From Pseudomonas sp. B28(2017) (lineage in GTDB: Bacteria > Pseudomonadota > Gammaproteobacteria > Pseudomonadales > Pseudomonadaceae), in assembly GCF_002113025.1 (NCBI RefSeq), contig NZ_NEJH01000004.1, positions 186,001 through 250,000 on the forward strand: DNA of 64,000 bases. Direction: 5' to 3'. Positions 63,104-64,000 of the stretch are shown piece by piece. A model generated the notes under the pieces. It worked only from the letters and a program-made list of their open reading frames with translations. It searched no databases and was not told where the DNA came from. The position numbers and the translations under genes are program-made. Position 1 is the first letter of the stretch. Each line of letters starts with the position of its first letter.

Positions 63104-63544
63104 ATGCCCTACAACCATATTCTGGTCGCTGTAGATCTGACCGAAGAGTGCGACCCTGTGATCCACCGCGCTCGCGAGCTGTCAGTGAGCAACGGCGCGA
63201 AACTGTCACTGGTGCACATTGTCGAGCCGATGGCCATGGCCTTCGGTGGCGACGTGCCAATGGACCTGTCACAACTGCAACAGCAGCAGTTCGATCAGGC
63301 CAAGGAGCGCCTTGACCGGTTGATCAACAAGTATCCTGAACTCTCAAAAGAGTACAGCCACCTGACCTATGGCCAACCACGCCAGGAAATCCATCATATG
63401 GCCAAGGAACAGGAGTGCGACCTGATCGTCGTAGGTAGTCATGGCCGCCACGGCCTGGCACTGCTGCTGGGCTCCACCGCCAATGACGTGCTGCATGGAG
63501 CGCCTTGCGATGTGCTTGCGGTGCGCCTGCAAACCAAAAGCTGA
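63104..63544 (+). CDS. Universal stress protein (UspA family)
   Basis: 146 residues from the ATG at 63104 behind CAGGAGGAGCACCTC, a near-perfect ribosome site. MPYNHILVAVDLTEECDPVIHRARELS is the Usp N-terminus, and LSLVHIVEP is the second strand. The C-terminus has CDLIVVGSHGRHGLALLLGSTANDVLHGAPCDVLAVR, which contains the ATP-binding G-x2-G-x9-G(S/T) pattern. A cytoplasmic stress-responsive nucleotide-binding protein. Confidence 0.94.
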   Translation: MPYNHILVAVDLTEECDPVIHRARELSVSNGAKLSLVHIVEPMAMAFGGDVPMDLSQLQQQQFDQAKERLDRLINKYPELSKEYSHLTYGQPRQEIHHMAKEQECDLIVVGSHGRHGLALLLGSTANDVLHGAPCDVLAVRLQTKS

Positions 63545-63559
63545 CAACAACTCTACCCA

Positions 63560-63588
63560 TGTGGGAGCGAGCAGGCTCGCCCCCACAA
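63560..63588. repeat. Single REP sequence
   Basis: TGTGGGAGCGAGCAGGCTCGCCCCCACA, an imperfect palindrome of the common Pseudomonas REP family, directly after the usp gene. Confidence 0.85.
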
Positions 63589-63620
63589 TGGAACCGCAAC
63601 AGTCTCCAGATCTACATATG

Positions 63621-63659
63621 AAAAGCCCAGCGTTCACGCGTGTGAAGCCGGGCTTTTTT
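63621..63659. terminator. Bidirectional terminator between usp and uup
   Basis: AAAAGCCCAGC and GCCGGGCTTTTTT pair around a CGTTCACGCG-centred loop. A/T runs on both sides suit the two convergent genes. Confidence 0.85.
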
Positions 63660-63672
63660 ATTGCCGGATCAA

Positions 63673-64000
63673 TCAGGCATCCAGCTCGGCCCAGCGCTCG
63701 ACCATGATGTCGAGCTCAGCCTGCAACTGCTCCAGCTGAGCAATCACCGCAGCCGTCTCGGCAACAGGACGCTGATAGAAACCCACATCCGCCATCTGCG
63801 CTTCAACAGTAGCAATCTGCTGCTCCATGGCTTCAATCTGCCCCGGCAACGCTTCCAGCTCGCGCTGCAGCTTGTAGCTGAGCTTTTTCTTCGCCACTGG
63901 CGCTTCGACGGCTGCCGCCACCGGCGCAGGCTCGGCCTTCACCACGGCGGAGTTCAGGTCGGCCTTGCCAGACTTGCTCTCGGTCACGCCCAACAGACGC
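63673..64000 (-). CDS. uup: Uup-like ABC-F ATPase, C-terminal end only
   Basis: About 109 residues of the C-terminus are visible; the frame continues past the right edge. An Ala/Val/Lys-rich linker (VVKAEPAPVAAAVEAPVAKKKLSYKLQRELEALPGQIEAMEQQIATVEAQM...) leads to a coiled coil (AETAAVIAQLEQLQAELDIMVERWAELD). LSYKLQRELEALPGQIE is typical of the Uup C-terminal DNA-binding coiled coil of ABC-F proteins. The ATPase domains lie outside the window. Confidence 0.85.
   Translation of the reverse strand, partial: RLLGVTESKSGKADLNSAVVKAEPAPVAAAVEAPVAKKKLSYKLQRELEALPGQIEAMEQQIATVEAQMADVGFYQRPVAETAAVIAQLEQLQAELDIMVERWAELDA

Overview
The window looks like the chromosome of a fluorescent pseudomonad, probably of the P. 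fluorescens group. The housekeeping genes are GC-rich with typical Pseudomonas proteins (PsrA, RssB/RssC, FadBA, a long GapA-like dehydrogenase). The gene order tal-rssC-rssB-mlaA ... queF-cupredoxin-copRS, lolCDE-pilZ-gdpd-sthA-apbE-gap-mfd ... nagZ-psrA-lexA-sulA ... topA ... fadA-fadB ... usp-uup resembles what I remember of P. aeruginosa PAO1 around PA2796-PA3019. REP/REPIN elements of the GGGAGCGAGCCTGCTCGCG type sit in many intergenic spaces. No tRNA, rRNA, prophage, CRISPR or IS element was seen.

Bases 1-24.8 kb are accessory and carry an exopolysaccharide/capsule locus. It starts beside uppP (lipid-carrier recycling, cut by the left edge). Next comes a three-gene regulatory set: two stand-alone winged-helix proteins flanking a degenerate EAL protein. 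A WcaJ/WbaP-type initiating sugar transferase follows, then a locally encoded RfaH/NusG-type antiterminator on the minus strand, a tyrosine phosphatase (Wzb/Etp) and a tyrosine kinase (Wzc/Etk). A near-perfect JUMPstart/ops element precedes wecB-wecC (UDP-ManNAcA synthesis). An AT-rich module holds a flippase, a polymerase, an acetyltransferase and a GT4 transferase, followed by a WecG-type GT26 transferase. The export part is an E. coli group-4-capsule/YjbEFGH-like set: a YjbE-like secreted peptide, Wza, and YjbF-, YjbG- and YjbH-like proteins. A VanZ-like protein, a stand-alone degenerate phosphomannomutase C-terminal domain, a degenerate PAP2 protein and an unknown ORF close the region. Together these predict a Wzx/Wzy-dependent, probably O-acetylated, ManNAcA-containing polymer. 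Its AT-rich operon is likely transcribed through with help from the dedicated RfaH protein.

Bases 25-43 kb are core: transaldolase; the RssB/RssC phosphatase/anti-sigma-antagonist pair; MlaA; a phosphonatase-like HAD protein without its nucleophile; DUF4404; QueF; a Met/His-rich cupredoxin divergent from copRS; LolCDE; a PilZ-like protein; a glycerophosphodiester phosphodiesterase; soluble transhydrogenase; ApbE; and a long-form GAPDH.

Bases 43-64 kb are also core: Mfd, CsiV, a SWIM-SNF2 helicase, methylthioinosine phosphorylase, NagZ, PsrA, LexA-SulA with two SOS boxes, two small conserved proteins, TopA, DUF1653, FadA/FadB, a one-TM hypothetical protein, a universal stress protein and the C-terminal end of a Uup-like ABC-F protein at the right edge. 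Several start codons were moved inward from the longest frame on the basis of Shine-Dalgarno sites or family length. All assignments are from reading the sequence; no database search was run.
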